From: Mermis nigrescens
Taxonomy: Eukaryota; Nematoda; Enoplea; Mermithida; Mermithidae
Direction of reading: 5' to 3'
NCBI GenBank assembly: GCA_036768485.1
Contig: JAVLUZ010000273.1
Location: 5,003,391-5,067,390, forward strand
Length of the DNA stretch: 64,000 nt
Shown here: positions 1 to 10,646 of the stretch, piece after piece
Position numbering within the stretch: the first letter of the stretch is position 1
Layout: the number at the start of each line of letters is the position of its first letter
The notes under the pieces: model-generated
What the model was told of the DNA's origin: nothing
Seen by the model: the letters and a program-made list of their open reading frames with translations, nothing else
Database searches by the model: none
Program-made: the position numbers and the translations under genes

Positions 1-66
1 CCAATGAACCAAAACCTTCTCGTAGTATCATGGGCGAATCCAAGAATGACGTGGAGTGAATCTTAC

Positions 67-287
67 CTTACGTTGTTCCAAATTTGTTATATCTCGCATT
101 AGCGTTATGTGCCCTCCAGTCAAATGGACGCTACTCGGATCGGGTCTAACAATAAGCCGAGCCGAAACCTGTGCCTGGCCTGAGTTACTCGTGGCACAGC
201 AGGTGTAAGTACCAGCATCAGATAGAAAAGCTGGAGTTATACTTACGGAGACGTGACCAAATTCATTGCGTAGACTTATGCGATTGG
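67..287 (-). CDS. Ig exon (second half of Ig-h), titin/kettin-like gene
   Basis: Most downstream exon in the window. Acceptor TTTTAAG precedes 287 and donor GTAAGA follows 67. It enters in phase 2 and leaves in phase 0. The translation holds the back half of an Ig domain, with the D-A-G-T-Y-T-C signature, then N-S-G-Q-A and a linker. It completes the domain begun in exon 1561-1779, giving the kettin-style order W-L-K-D-G ... N-R-I-S-L-R-N-E-F-G. The gene continues beyond the left edge. Domain type is clear; exact borders are read by eye. Confidence 0.8.
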
Positions 288-837
288 CTTAAAATTAAAA
301 ATTAAAAATTATGAAAAAACAGGTTAGAAAAAATTTTACGAGACTTTTTAAGTAAATTGTATACAAGATTGGTTTAAACTTAAGCACAAATCGTGATTTT
401 GTGCGCAGAAATCGATAAGCATACGAATGAAGTTTTACTATGCGGCTAAATTTTGTTACAGTAGGCCGCCTAAAAATGACTTTCGTTGCCATTTGAGCGC
501 TGAAAAAATTGGTTTTCTGCCAAGGTTTCGCGACATAGGCTATTGAGTTAAGTTGCAAATTTTACAATAACAAACATCACGGTTCAGGCGAAAGTTTGTA
601 GTTAAATAAACCCGACCAGCTGAAAATTCAGAAAAAAGGATAGATAACAAAGGATTTAAGCAAGTAACAACAACAAATGAGAACAAGCATAATAATATAA
701 TCATATTATTATTAATATTAACACCGATAATAAAACTTAAATACAATAAACTTTCTTTACAGTGCGAATAATGCTCGGCCGTATTTTATAGTCGCACAAT
801 TAACACTAACTACATAATCCGACCTACGCGCTGTGCT
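288..837. other. intron, AT-rich, no gene seen
   Basis: Intron between exons 67-287 and 1561-1779, interrupted by the MITE at 838. It is AT-rich, and its short open frames on the minus strand look like chance. Nothing else is recognised up to the MITE. Confidence 0.5.
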
Positions 838-1011
838 CAGGCACGTATCTCTGGGGGGATGGGGGTGGGTTCGGGCCCTCCAAAATTCAGAAAAATCGGA
901 AAAAATAGGACTTTTCAAACGTTATTCTGTGCTATTTTTGGCCTTTTTGGGCTTAGTCCCCCCAAAAATTGGTGTTGGTTCCCCAAAATAGGACGGCCAG
1001 CTACGTGCCTG
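838..1011. mobile_element. hAT-type MITE, copy 1
   Basis: A 174-bp non-autonomous element with 10-bp terminal inverted repeats, CAGGCACGTA at the left and TACGTGCCTG at the right. It is flanked by the 8-bp direct repeat GCTGTGCT (830-837 and 1012-1019). Further copies lie at 6692 and 8210. The CAG ends and 8-bp target duplication point to mobilisation by a hAT transposase. It contains no coding sequence and lies in an intron of the Ig gene. Confidence 0.85.
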
Positions 1012-1560
1012 GCTGTGCTAACTCCCTCAAAATGAGCTTCCAGATTTTATTACATCGGGTCTTACAAGTGACACAGATTCCAGCATTATTTCATTCAAAA
1101 ATTTGCCACTGATTCAATTTTTTCTTCCTCAACTTTGGCAAGGTCAGCTTCTCAATCAAATAACATTGAGGGTCTAAAAGCTTAAAAAACTGCGAACGAG
1201 CATGAATCAAGCGAAATTCAGAAAAATACAAACAAGATTAATATAATCGCTTGCATTGGTATATAAAAAGTTTTATGGATAATTGTGAAGAGAGAAAAGT
1301 TTTAAAGTACTAATTTCGTATTATTTATTTATTTATTTATAATTATTCATGTATTTATTCACTATATATTTATTCAATGTTGTGAGGAAAATTTATAAAA
1401 CCAATCGAAATACAACTTTGCAAAGAAAATCGTGCAAGATTTATCAATGACGTTTATTTAACGGAACATAATCGAAAAAATTTTTCCGAAGTTTTTTAAT
1501 TATTTTTGACTTAATTCCGGTTCTAATGCGGAGAATTAATCGTAAAAATTCAACTTCTAC

Positions 1561-1779
1561 CCATTCTCAATGGTTCTCCATCCTTCAACCATTGCACTTG
1601 CACGGACGGATCACTTTCCGGTGCTACGCGAGTTTCAAAAATTGCGGGTCTCCCTTCAGACACCATTTGATCTTTTAGCGGCATCAGAAAATGGGGCTGA
1701 TCAAAGAATGGTCGTTCTTCTATGACATGTTGCTTCGGAATAGCTGGTTGAATTGGTTCTTCATAGGTAACAGCCAGCG
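1561..1779 (-). CDS. Ig exon (linker and first half of Ig-h), titin/kettin-like gene
   Basis: Acceptor TTTTTTAG ends at 1780 and donor GTAGAA begins at 1560. Phase is 2 in, 1 out. The translation is a linker, then P-F-F-D-Q-P-H-F, an E-G-R-P-A-I-F-E-T-R-V strand, D-P-S-V-Q-V and W-L-K-D-G-E-P-L. This is the A-to-C' half of an Ig domain of the kettin subtype, which has a D-P-x-(V/L) insertion before the core tryptophan. The 219-nt exon is phase-compatible with both neighbours. Confidence 0.8.
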
Positions 1780-3047
1780 CTAAAAAATTTACAAAAGTTC
1801 AAACAAAATCCTTGCGCCACTAATTTTCACAAAATTTTGTGCTCCAGTTTCTCTTGTTTTTTCTCTATTCGTCATTCTTCATGTAAGCTAATCCTATTTT
1901 TCAAACATGCATATTCCTAAATTATTCATCTCTGCACGACATAATTTTCAGTTATGATCTTAGAAAGTCCTAACTCACTTTTAATTGATTCTAGTTAGAA
2001 ATATGGGACTCGATGTTATTGAGGAAAGAGAGATTAACGTGTTGATCAGTGCAACAAATTTACGCTACTTTTTTATTTAGTTTTCATCAACAATTAATAC
2101 ATGTTTTTTCAATTAAGTCATTATTCATTTCTATTATTATCCTAGTGCTATCACGATTTTTTTATTCAGTTTTTATCAATAATTCATACATAGTTTTTTC
2201 AATCAAGTCATATTCCTTCCTATTATTATCCTAGTACTATCAATCATCGTTAATCCTTTAAATATTCGGGCTGATTGACGTCTCGCCTGCAGCATTAGAA
2301 TAAAATTCTAGAATAAAATTTAAAACTAAATTTGGACTAGAATTGAAATGCCAAATTATTTGTTTATTTTTTATTCGCTTGTTATTAATCAGAACAACAA
2401 ATTTATGTAAATGACATTGCAGTTAAAATCAGATCATTGGATATAATCTAAGTTTACGGATCGTCTGTGATGACTGAACATTATCTACTCGTTGTTTCTT
2501 AGTTCCTTTGTCTATTTATTTTCAGTTTTTTTGTCCCATTGTCTTTTTTACCTCATATACCATGAATGACTTTAGCCCACCATACCCCATTTAACAATAT
2601 ACGAAAAATTTCGTGATTCCCTTTTGTGGAAATATTCGTAATTTTAATCGAGCATTAACAACTGGCACCTACATGACTCGATAAAAACAGAATTTTCGGC
2701 ACAAAGTAGGAATACTTTTACGATTTATGACATCTTGTAATACTTTTGATCTACGATTGGGTAATTTTAATGTTTTAATTTACTTCACTCCTTAAGTTTT
2801 CTGTTCCCGCATTTATATACTTTGTAATCTTCAGATAAGATTGAAGAAAAACACGCAAAAGACATAAAATATTGTTTTTATTTATTGCTTATTCGAGTAG
2901 TATAGTGAATTTTTCTAAATGTAAATTCTCTAAACTGGCTTTTAGAACGGAAATTCTGCCGAAAACATTAGCTGATATCGCCTGATTAAGTGATTAAAGT
3001 AATTATTGATCAAAACTTTGTGTGAAAATTTAAAGGATCGTGCATAC
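1780..3047. other. intron, AT-rich, no gene seen
   Basis: About 1.27 kb of AT-rich intron. A TTTTTTATT..AGTTTT..CAAT phrase is repeated at about 2070 and 2157, a short local duplication. I see no coding signal and no recognisable transposon. Confidence 0.5.
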
Positions 3048-3191
3048 CTTTACACAATAAGCATCCGCTAATTTCAGCCATACCGAGAGGGTTTGCTATG
3101 CGACAAACGTATACGCCTGAATCTTCTGATATCGCTTGCGATATATCCAGAGATACAAAACCAAAATCGTTAGTGGTTCGTATTCTACTCC
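3048..3191 (-). CDS. Ig exon (second half of Ig-g), titin/kettin-like gene
   Basis: Acceptor GATACAG ends at 3192 and donor GTATGC starts at 3047. It is 144 nt, phase 2 in and 1 out. It codes S-R-I-R-T-T-N-D-F-G-F-V-S-L-D-I and then E-D-S-G-V-Y-V-C, the D-to-G strands of an Ig domain. The N-D-F-G stretch is characteristic of kettin Ig repeats. It joins to exon 6411-6680, restoring D-G-R-P-L-K-I-G before S-R-I-R. Confidence 0.82.
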
Positions 3192-3897
3192 CTGTATCCA
3201 AAAATAGTTCGAACTGAAACTAATTGTGATATTAGCCATAGATAAGAGAAGTGCTTGTAGGGGGGTCAAAAACTGGTGTCAATTCAAAACGTAGAACTTT
3301 AAAACTACACAAAAATCTAGATTTTTTGAGAAAACTATATATTTTATGCAATTTTAAAAACGATAAAAAACAATCTTGAAATTATCTGTAAAATTGAATA
3401 ATTTTCGTAAGGCTAGCCTGAATTCGAATGTTGTCTAGAGTAAGCCATTCTACATGAATTGGTATAGTAAGCATTTAACCACTAAAAATGTATTTGCATA
3501 ACGTACTATATCCTTTAGCCTAATGACAAACAAATGCAACAGGAGACGGGGAATTGATCCACCCAAAGACGGTCACCCACCCCTCCAAAGTTTCCCAATT
3601 TTTGGCAAAAACATGCGTTTTTAGGTCATTTTTAGGTGCTTTTTTTGGCCATTTTTGGTAGAGCTGTACCGGGGCCTGGCCTCGGCCCGGCATTGATTGC
3701 AAAATGGTTGAAAATGATGTAGTTCCATCAGTCACGCTTAAATTTCGTTGTAGATAACTAAATATAATTTCAATTTGAGTAAAAGTGATATCTTAGTAAT
3801 TATAACTACTTTTGTTAATTATATCATTACTATTATTATTAGTATTATTAGTATTATTATTACTATTACCGTTATTATTATTATTAGTACTAATACT

Positions 3898-3989
<92 letters not shown>

Positions 3990-4189
3990 TACATAAGAAA
4001 CGCCTGCATGGAACGTCATATGACCACATTATATGGTATGTTTTTAGGCCCCGGCCAGGCCCCCGACCCCGGCATCGACGCCGGAGCCTAGGCTCCGGTA
4101 GAAAGAGCGGCCGTGGTACAGCTATAATTTTTGGCCCCTCCAAAATTTTCAGCCGTTAATATGTATGGTGACAAACACAGAATTAAGAG
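3192..4189. other. intron with ATT microsatellite and GC-rich repeat fragment
   Basis: Intron. From about 3810 to 3985 it is mostly an (ATT)n microsatellite, which creates spurious long poly-Ile/Leu/Asn/Tyr frames. At 4047-4110 a GGCCCCGG-rich block resembles the subterminal repeats of the element at 56418-57543 and is probably a fragment of that family. Confidence 0.55.
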
Positions 4190-6030
4190 AGCATCGGAAA
4201 GCTCACTAGCAATCGCTCGACAACTATTGCTCCCCAACAATTGCTCAACTAGCAATTGCTCGCCCAGCGATTGCTCACGTAACAATTACTCGTCGAACAA
4301 TTGCTCGCCGAACAATTGCTCACCGAACAATTGCTCACCGAGGTCAAACAATTGCTTGCCAATCAATTGTTCCTCAAGCCATTGTTGGCCAATTATTTGG
4401 CAAGTTTAAGTGTCGCTTAAGTTAGCGCCTTCGCCTTTCATCAAGTATATTATTCCATTGACCGAAATTATAAGCGTATCATGGGAGATAGGTAGTGGAT
4501 TCCCCATCCAAAGTGGGCCATCCCCGATCTCGCCCCACTACAAGAATTGGCTGGAAAAATTACATTTTACGCCTTTTTTAAAATGGTTTTTGCTATATTT
4601 GGGAGGAAGGCTATTCTTCTTCTAAAACGGTCCTTCTGCCTCCACCATACACAACTTTGAGCCATTGAATTTATGATTTGCACAGTTCTGCGATGACGTT
4701 GAATCGATTTATCTACATACAGACATGCGCAACATGGGAATTCTTGGAGAGGTGCAATTTTTAAAGTGTCCTTTGGATTTAAAAATGAGGTATAGGCGGC
4801 AAAAGCATCGTTTTTCGGCGTTTCTAACGACGCTCCGTCTTTCTGAAGTGTTTATAAAATATCAAAAAATGTCGAAAAAATTGGATAAATTGAATACAAT
4901 ATAGTCCAAAAGTGAGTTTATGGCGCGAAGCGCCGAAAATTTGACACTTTTGAGCAGTAAGATAGCTAGAAACGTATAAAACAGCACCTATTCACAAATT
5001 TTTCGGAAACCTTTCGAAAATCGCAAATTCTGGGTGGGGGGGCGAAGAAATTTCCGGAGGGGTTCTAAGAAAGCGTTCTGGTCAATTTCGAGCACTTCGA
5101 AAGAAAAATTTTTCACACTATTCAGAAAAGTGAAATACGTTAAAAAAGTGGGCAAATCCGGCTCATAACTAGATATGTACGGGGTGGGGTTTGGAGTTCT
5201 TAGACCCCTAGAAAGGAAAAATGGCGTAGTTTTAATGCTATTTTAGACCCCCAGAAATTTATTCAACCCATAGCCAAGAATTAGCGACTTTTAAAAAGTT
5301 TCCGAAAAATTCGTAAGATAGGCGCTGTTTTAGGCATTTTTAGCTATCTTACTGCTCGAAAGCGTAAAATTTTCGGCGCTTCGCGCCACTAAGTTTTGGA
5401 CAATCTTTTATTAAATTGATCCGATTTTTCCGAAACTTTTCAATATTTTTACGCTCTAGAAAGACAGAGCATCATCGGAGACTACGAAAAACGATGTTTC
5501 TGACGCACATACCCCATTTTTTATCCAAAAATGACACTTTAAAAATTTCAGCTCCCTAAGAATTCCCATGCTGTGCATGTCTGTATGTAGGTAAATCGTG
5601 GCAAGGTCATCGCAGACCTATTCAAAGCATAAATTAATGGCTGAAAGTTATGGATGGTGAAGGCAGCTTTTGGGAGAATAATTTCCTTTGAATTTCGCTC
5701 ACAAATATAGCAAAAACCATATAACAAAGGGTGCAAAATGTAATTTTTCTCCCAAATCTTGAATCTTGTAGTGGAGCGACATCGGAGGGACGGCCAACTG
5801 TGGATGGGGAATCCACTACCTATCTCCCGTGTTACGCGTATGATTTTGATATGATACTTGATGCACAGCAAAGGCGCTAGCTTAAGCGACGAGTTAAGTT
5901 TGACAAATTATTGGACAGCAATCGCTAGAGGAGCAACTGACTGGCAAGCAGTTGTCTGGCGAGCAATTGCTCGGAGAGTCATTGTTGTCGAGCATTTGTT
6001 GGCGAGCAATTTTCCGTTAATCATTTCTAT
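4190..6030. mobile_element. Foldback-like element with long inverted arms
   Basis: Sequence from about 4190 to 4960 reappears in reverse complement from about 5340 to 6010, leaving an unpaired centre near 5100. Matching marks include ATCAAGTAT (4440; complement near 5860), the AGATAGGTAGTGGATTCCCC phrase (4490; complement near 5800) and GGCGCGAAGCGCCGAAAATT (4922; complement near 5370). The outer 200 bp of each arm is built of short repeats around CAATTGCTC. Long inverted arms with mini-repeats at their tips are the architecture of foldback elements. I see no transposase. Borders are approximate and I found no clear target duplication. Confidence 0.75.
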
Positions 6031-6410
6031 ATGATTTGTAGCGCTATTTACGTGAACTTTCACATATTTCGCGACAGTTCCGTCATTTTTTGTCGCATTC
6101 AGAAAATAAAGCTTAATTTTTTTATTAGAAATAATGTTTTCTCTGACAAAAAAGGAGAAAACGCGTAATTTGTGCGATCAAATATGGAAAGGTGCGCCCT
6201 TATTTCGATCACACTGGAGGAGCACTTAATAATTTTATCGGAATTTCCGCGATGATTTATATTATATGCAATTTTCTGCCCCATTATTCACGCGAATACG
6301 CGTACAAAACATATTCCAGGCTACTTGTCTCCTGCGATATTTTTAACAAAAACCTGAAAATCAACTGAATATTTCTACTTAATTGAGGCGAATAAACATC
6401 TGATAAGCAC

Positions 6411-6680
6411 CTATTTTAAGTGGTCGCCCATCATGAGACCAATTTATAGTTAGGTTGGGATCATTTGTCGGCAGAAATTTCGATTCGAAGTGAACGGATT
6501 TGCCTTCGGGCACTTCAACGCTTCCAAAAGTGGGCTTGAAAAAGCGGGGTCGTTCGTGGCTAATCGAAGCGTCGGGAGTAAAGTATCTATCCTCGAGTGG
6601 AGTGGACTTTCGATCTTCCAGAGCAACTATTTCTTGCCAACTTTTAGGATGTTCGGCCATCGTAGTTACGAATTTGTCTT
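6411..6680 (-). CDS. Ig exon (linker and first half of Ig-g), titin/kettin-like gene
   Basis: Acceptor TTATTCCACAG ends at 6681 and donor GTGCTT starts at 6410. It is 270 nt, phase 2 in and 1 out. After a linker come R-P-R-F-F-K-P-T-F-G, V-P-E-G-K-S-V-H-F-E-S-K-F, D-P-N-L-T-I-N and W-S-H-D-G-R-P-L-K-I. This is a kettin-type Ig first half. The acceptor exists twice because a MITE inserted 11 bp upstream duplicated it (see the MITE at 6692). Confidence 0.83.
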
Positions 6681-6691
6681 CTGTGGAATAA

Positions 6692-6862
6692 CAGGCACGT
6701 ATCTCTGGGGGAAATGGGTGGTTCGGACCCCCCAAAAATTCAGAAAAATTGGAAAAATATGACTTTTTAAACGCCATTTTGTGCTATTTTTGGCTTTTTT
6801 GGGCTTAGTCCCCCGAAAATTGGTGTTGGTCCCCCAAAATAGGACGGCCAGCTACGTGCCTG
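6692..6862. mobile_element. hAT-type MITE, copy 2, at a splice acceptor
   Basis: Same family as the element at 838, with CAGGCACGTA and TACGTGCCTG ends, 171 bp long. It is flanked by an 11-bp direct repeat, CTGTGGAATAA (6681-6691 and 6863-6873). On the transcribed strand that repeat is TTATTCCACAG, the 3' splice site of exon 6411-6680, so the insertion left two acceptors. The flanking repeat is 3 bp longer than in the other copies. Confidence 0.85.
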
Positions 6863-6873
6863 CTGTGGAATAA

Positions 6874-7932
6874 ACAGGTCATATGAGCAAAGTTTCTTCA
6901 TGTAAGGAAAAGTTTTGGCGCATTTTTTGTATTTTTGAAATACCCAAAAATTAGATAAAAAGAAGTGATAAAAATGATGTTAGATACTTGAAAAATCGAG
7001 TGTTTACTAAGAATTGAGAGTCGAAATAGAGTGATTGTTTTATTTCTAGTGCCTTATCCGATTGGTTGTGGACTACGTAGCTAAAATATAAAGGACGTTA
7101 CTATATTTCTAAAATTTTCAAAACATGGCTGTTTTAATGAACGAGTCAGCAGGGCACGCAGCTTCAATGGACTGTAACAGTAACATGTACAGAGCTAAGG
7201 ATAGAGAAAATATTTTTAAGAAATGGTGTAAAAGTAGATAAAAGCATGTAATATCGAAAGAAATCATAAAATAGTACTGAACGAATCACAAAAATATGTT
7301 TTGCGTGGGAAAGGTAAGATGAGTGAAATTTGTTAGAGAATAAAGTTAAACAATCGGGTAAAGATAAACTGAATAATTTTAGGAATACAATTCTGAAGCC
7401 AAAAAGCCTTCAAATATCTTCATCGAATCTTTTCTAGAAACCCTTCACATTATTAATCCGCTGTTTTGAAAACCTGTTTTTCTTATAACGATAATTTTTA
7501 TGCAAAGGCTTTTTAGAAACATTGAAATTTAAAAAAAGCATTAGAATGAAAGTAAAAAAAGGATAAAACTAGTATAGGGAGGAAAAAGAAAACAAAATCA
7601 ATGCGAATATAATGAAATGTTGATGTTAACAACAGAATAATCATGCGCTCAATGTTTCAAACAAATCCTTAACGTCATCAGAGCAATCTGGAAAATGAAC
7701 TGCACAGCGACAATTTTGAAGTTGAAATAAAATTTGCCATTTTAAAGTATGCAAGAAACGTGGTGTTTAAAGTAAATTCTACATAGAAGTTAAACAAAAG
7801 AAAATATACGTACCTAGGCTAAAGACGAAATCAGAAAAAGGGATGAAAGAAACAAGATGATCAATTTAAGGAACATTGTGTCCCTAAGATATATTTGAAA
7901 GTATTTATTACAGACCTTACTCAGCACCATAC
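6874..7932. other. intron, AT-rich, no gene seen
   Basis: About 1.06 kb of A-rich intron between exons 6411-6680 and 7933-8112. No transposon ends, coding exon or structured repeat was recognised. Confidence 0.45.
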
Positions 7933-8112
7933 CTTGAACATTCAGCGTTGACGAAATACTTTCAGATCCCATTCGATTTTGCACGTAACACGTGTACAAT
8001 CCTTGATCGGACATTTGAACACTGGAAATTTCTAACGCTGTGAATCCAAACTGGCAAATTGTTTTGATTCTTGAGCTTGCATATGATAAATTCGCGATTT
8101 CATAAGATAAGG
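7933..8112 (-). CDS. Ig exon (second half of Ig-f), titin/kettin-like gene
   Basis: Donor GTATGG starts at 7932. The only in-frame acceptor I can find with correct phase is CTTAG at 8113-8117 (phase 2 in, 1 out). The translation contains S-R-I-K-T-I-C-Q-F-G-F-T-A-L-E-I and S-D-Q-G-L-Y-T-C, the back half of an Ig domain. With this start about 12 extra residues precede S-S-R-I-K, compared with sister domains. A start nearer 8070 would match the family better but lacks an AG in phase. The domain is secure; the 5' border is not. Confidence 0.65.
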
Positions 8113-8200
8113 CTAAGCTAAAAACTAATATTTTTTTCCAGCTCTTCTATCAGCCGTTAAATTTTGTCATTAAATTTCTTTTTATCTTTGCTTCAATATA

Positions 8201-9056
8201 CAGGGTGGCCAGGCACGTATCTCTGGGGGAATGGGGGGTTCGGACCCCCAAAACTAAAAAAAAATTGGGAAAATAGGACTTTTTAAACGTTATTTAGTGA
8301 TATTTTTGGCTTTTTTGGGCTTAGTCCCCCAAAAATCGGTGTTGGTCCTCCCAAAATAGGACGGCCAGCTACGTGCCAGAGGGTGGCGCACGTACCTATT
8401 CCATATTTTCCTTTTCTATAGCTGCGCCAGTTTTTACTCATATAACATAAAACTTTACCAAATTATGGAGCAAGCATTAAAATTTTATCTTGTAAAGTTA
8501 AATAGTGTCGACTTCTCAGTTCCGCGGAAATACACTTCTACAAGATCACTAGTGTTTTTCCAAACTTTAAATAGACGAAGCAGTATTCAGGCAGGATTTC
8601 TCAATGGATTCTGACTGTAACTTCAGTGAAAGCGTAAATGATGTGGTTTTTCAATTTATGAATGTTTTATGGGCACGTTACGTACGCTTTAGATTTAATA
8701 AATCCACAAAGAAAATTTGCACAACGTTAAGTCAGGAGAATGACGAAGCCAGCCAAGTCTGGATGAGTTGTGAATTTGCCTTCCATGCTTTGGCCTCCTA
8801 GTTTTCTCAACTTGGCGCCATGTGATTTTTTCTTTGTAATTAATGAAAGTTAATCTCTCGTACGTTCGAAAATTGAAAAATCACGTTATTTACTTTTCAA
8901 TGATTTGCGAGCGTTATTTGAAATTTCCGCAAATGATTGAGTTTCCACGAAAGTTTATATTCGTGAAGTATAAATTTTGACAACGTAAAACTTCACATAA
9001 TAAAACTTTATTGTTTTCTTTATAACCTGGCAAAATTAGATATTTGCGCCACCCTG
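8201..9056 (+). mobile_element. mariner-type remnant (TA target site)
   Basis: The ends are CAGGGTGGC|GCA (left, interrupted by a nested MITE) and TGCGCCACCCTG (right), each bordered by TA (8199-8200 and 9057-9058) as in Tc1/mariner insertions. Just after an open frame (8604-8801), the plus strand near 8799-8840 reads P-S-F-L-N-L-A-P-C-D-F-F. That is the conserved block around the last catalytic aspartate of mariner transposases. Stops and small size (about 680 bp without the MITE) show an internally deleted, dead copy. Confidence 0.8.
8210..8379. mobile_element. hAT-type MITE, copy 3, nested in mariner
   Basis: CAGGCACGTA at the left and TACGTGCCAG at the right (one mismatch to the family). 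It is flanked by the perfect 8-bp duplication AGGGTGGC (8202-8209 and 8380-8387), which is part of the mariner inverted repeat it landed in. It is therefore younger than the mariner. Confidence 0.87.
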
Positions 9057-9711
9057 TACATTCAATTGAACAACAAGAGCCAAGACTGAATACGCTATTC
9101 TGGGTATTTGACAGCGTTCTTTGAAGATATTCTGAACTTTTGGTCCACTATATGCACTTCAAATGCACCTTTTTATTGATATTTTCGATTCATCAAAAGA
9201 ACATGCGCCTAAAATAAAAATAGCAAGAGAAAACTCACGACCGTTTCGTAATAAAGCACTTGGATGGAAAGAAACCACAAACCAAATAAAAATATAAAAT
9301 CAGGGTGATCGCAAAGTACCAACAAATCATTACATTGAAAGGTCCGTCAAATCCAAATTTCAAAATACTAAGCCCAATGAATATTTAATGTGAACAATTT
9401 GAATTTAAAAAAAGTTGAAAAATCGCTTTTTTGAGATATTGTTTCTTATCGATGCAATTTTTAATTAAGAGAATTCTTTTTATCAGTTATACTCATACAT
9501 CTAATAGAGGAGCGTTATATATATACCCTCCCCAGAGCCAGAAAATTTTTGACCCCTCTCCTCTCGATTTTTGGAAAAAATCGATTTTTTTGGCCGTTTT
9601 TAGGCGTTTTATGGCCGTTGTTGGTCAAAAATTGGAGGTCAGCTACCCCCTGCCTCTATAAATGGCCGGGACCTCCAAATTTCGAACCGTTACATGTATG
9701 CTTATACTCAC
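9057..9711. other. intron with repeat fragment
   Basis: AT-rich intron. Between about 9520 and 9680 there is a short block of the dispersed type seen elsewhere, with TTTTTGGCCGTTTTTAGGCGTTTT and a CCCCTGCC..GGCCGGGACC end. No gene was recognised. Confidence 0.4.
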
Positions 9712-9993
9712 TTGCTTTCAGCGGTTGTCCTTCGAAAAGCCATTTCACGATTACACTCGGATCGTAAGCAGGTTCGAATTTGCATTCGAATCGAGCCGTT
9801 TGCATTTCGGTTACGTTCAAAAATGGCGCGATAGCGGCCACGAAATATGGGGCCTCGAATTCTTGTTGGCCCACCGTGCTTTCCTCCTTCTGATGCCCCG
9901 AAAAACCAACTTCTTCCTGTTGTCGCTTAATCGACGGTGTTTGCGTAATTGGAGTCATATTCAACGAACTACGGCTCACTGTTCGTGATTCGC
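9712..9993 (-). CDS. Ig exon (linker and first half of Ig-f), titin/kettin-like gene
   Basis: Acceptor TTTTACTCAG ends at 9994 and donor GTGAGT starts at 9711, both strong. It is 282 nt, phase 2 in and 1 out. A Ser/Thr/Gln-rich linker of about 45 residues leads into E-A-P-Y-F-V-A-A-I, then T-A-R-F-E-C-K-F-E-P, D-P-S-V-I-V-K and W-L-F-E-G-Q-P-L. This is an Ig first half with the kettin-type D-P-S insertion. Confidence 0.83.
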
Positions 9994-10024
9994 CTGAGTA
10001 AAACATACAAGGCTTATTTGGCAG

Positions 10025-10638
10025 CAGGAGCGGATTTAAGAAGAGGGCGGCTCCCCTCATGAGCCAAAAATATTTGGCGAGATAAAGAATATATATGCAA
10101 TTTGCAATGATTTTTGGCCGTCAGTGACCAAAATTTCTCGAATTTTTTCGGCGCCACGCGCCGGATGATACCTATTAATATCATTTATTTACTTTCTTGG
10201 CGACCCAGAGCCCTTTTCTGTTCATGTAGGTTTCAAAACAATTTTAACAGCAAAAACAGCTATTTTTGCATAGTTTTCATCCATTTTCGATCAAAAATTT
10301 CGATGTTTCGCATGAAATGCTATAAATACAGGAAATCAAGCAGTAAATCATACTTGTCGACGTCTATCCGCCTTAATTTCACAAATTTTCTGGCGCTTCT
10401 CGCCAGATTTTTGTTAAAGTCAAAGAAATTTAATGATTTTTTCGCACAAAATTGTCGAAAATTTTAAAGTTTTAAGAAAAAATATTGCGTCAAAAGTGAT
10501 TTTATTTAAAAGTATACAATGTAAAACACCGAAAAAACGCTATTTCGCGCCTTCAGGGCACATTTTTGGACCTATTTTTGACTGTTTTTGGAAAAGTTGG
10601 GAGACCTCCCCCTTATGGAAATCCTAGATCCGCCACTG
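10025..10638. mobile_element. hAT-type non-autonomous element (CAGNGGCGGAT family)
   Basis: The left end is CAGGAGCGGATTTAAG and the right end ATCCTAGATCCGCCACTG, its imperfect reverse complement. Flanks are TTTGGCAG (10017-10024) and TTTAGCAG (10639-10646), an 8-bp duplication with one mismatch. The interior closely matches the element at 49008-50073 and carries two GGCGC..GCGCC palindromes (about 10148 and 10392). I see no transposase. Confidence 0.8.
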
Positions 10639-10646
10639 TTTAGCAG

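Noticed and set aside
3775..4019. Overlapping open frames rich in Ile, Leu, Tyr or Asn
   Set aside because: They are translations of the (ATT)n microsatellite on both strands.
4131..4409. Asn/Cys/Ser-rich 92-codon frame
   Set aside because: It is a reading of the CAATTGCTC mini-repeats at the foldback tip.
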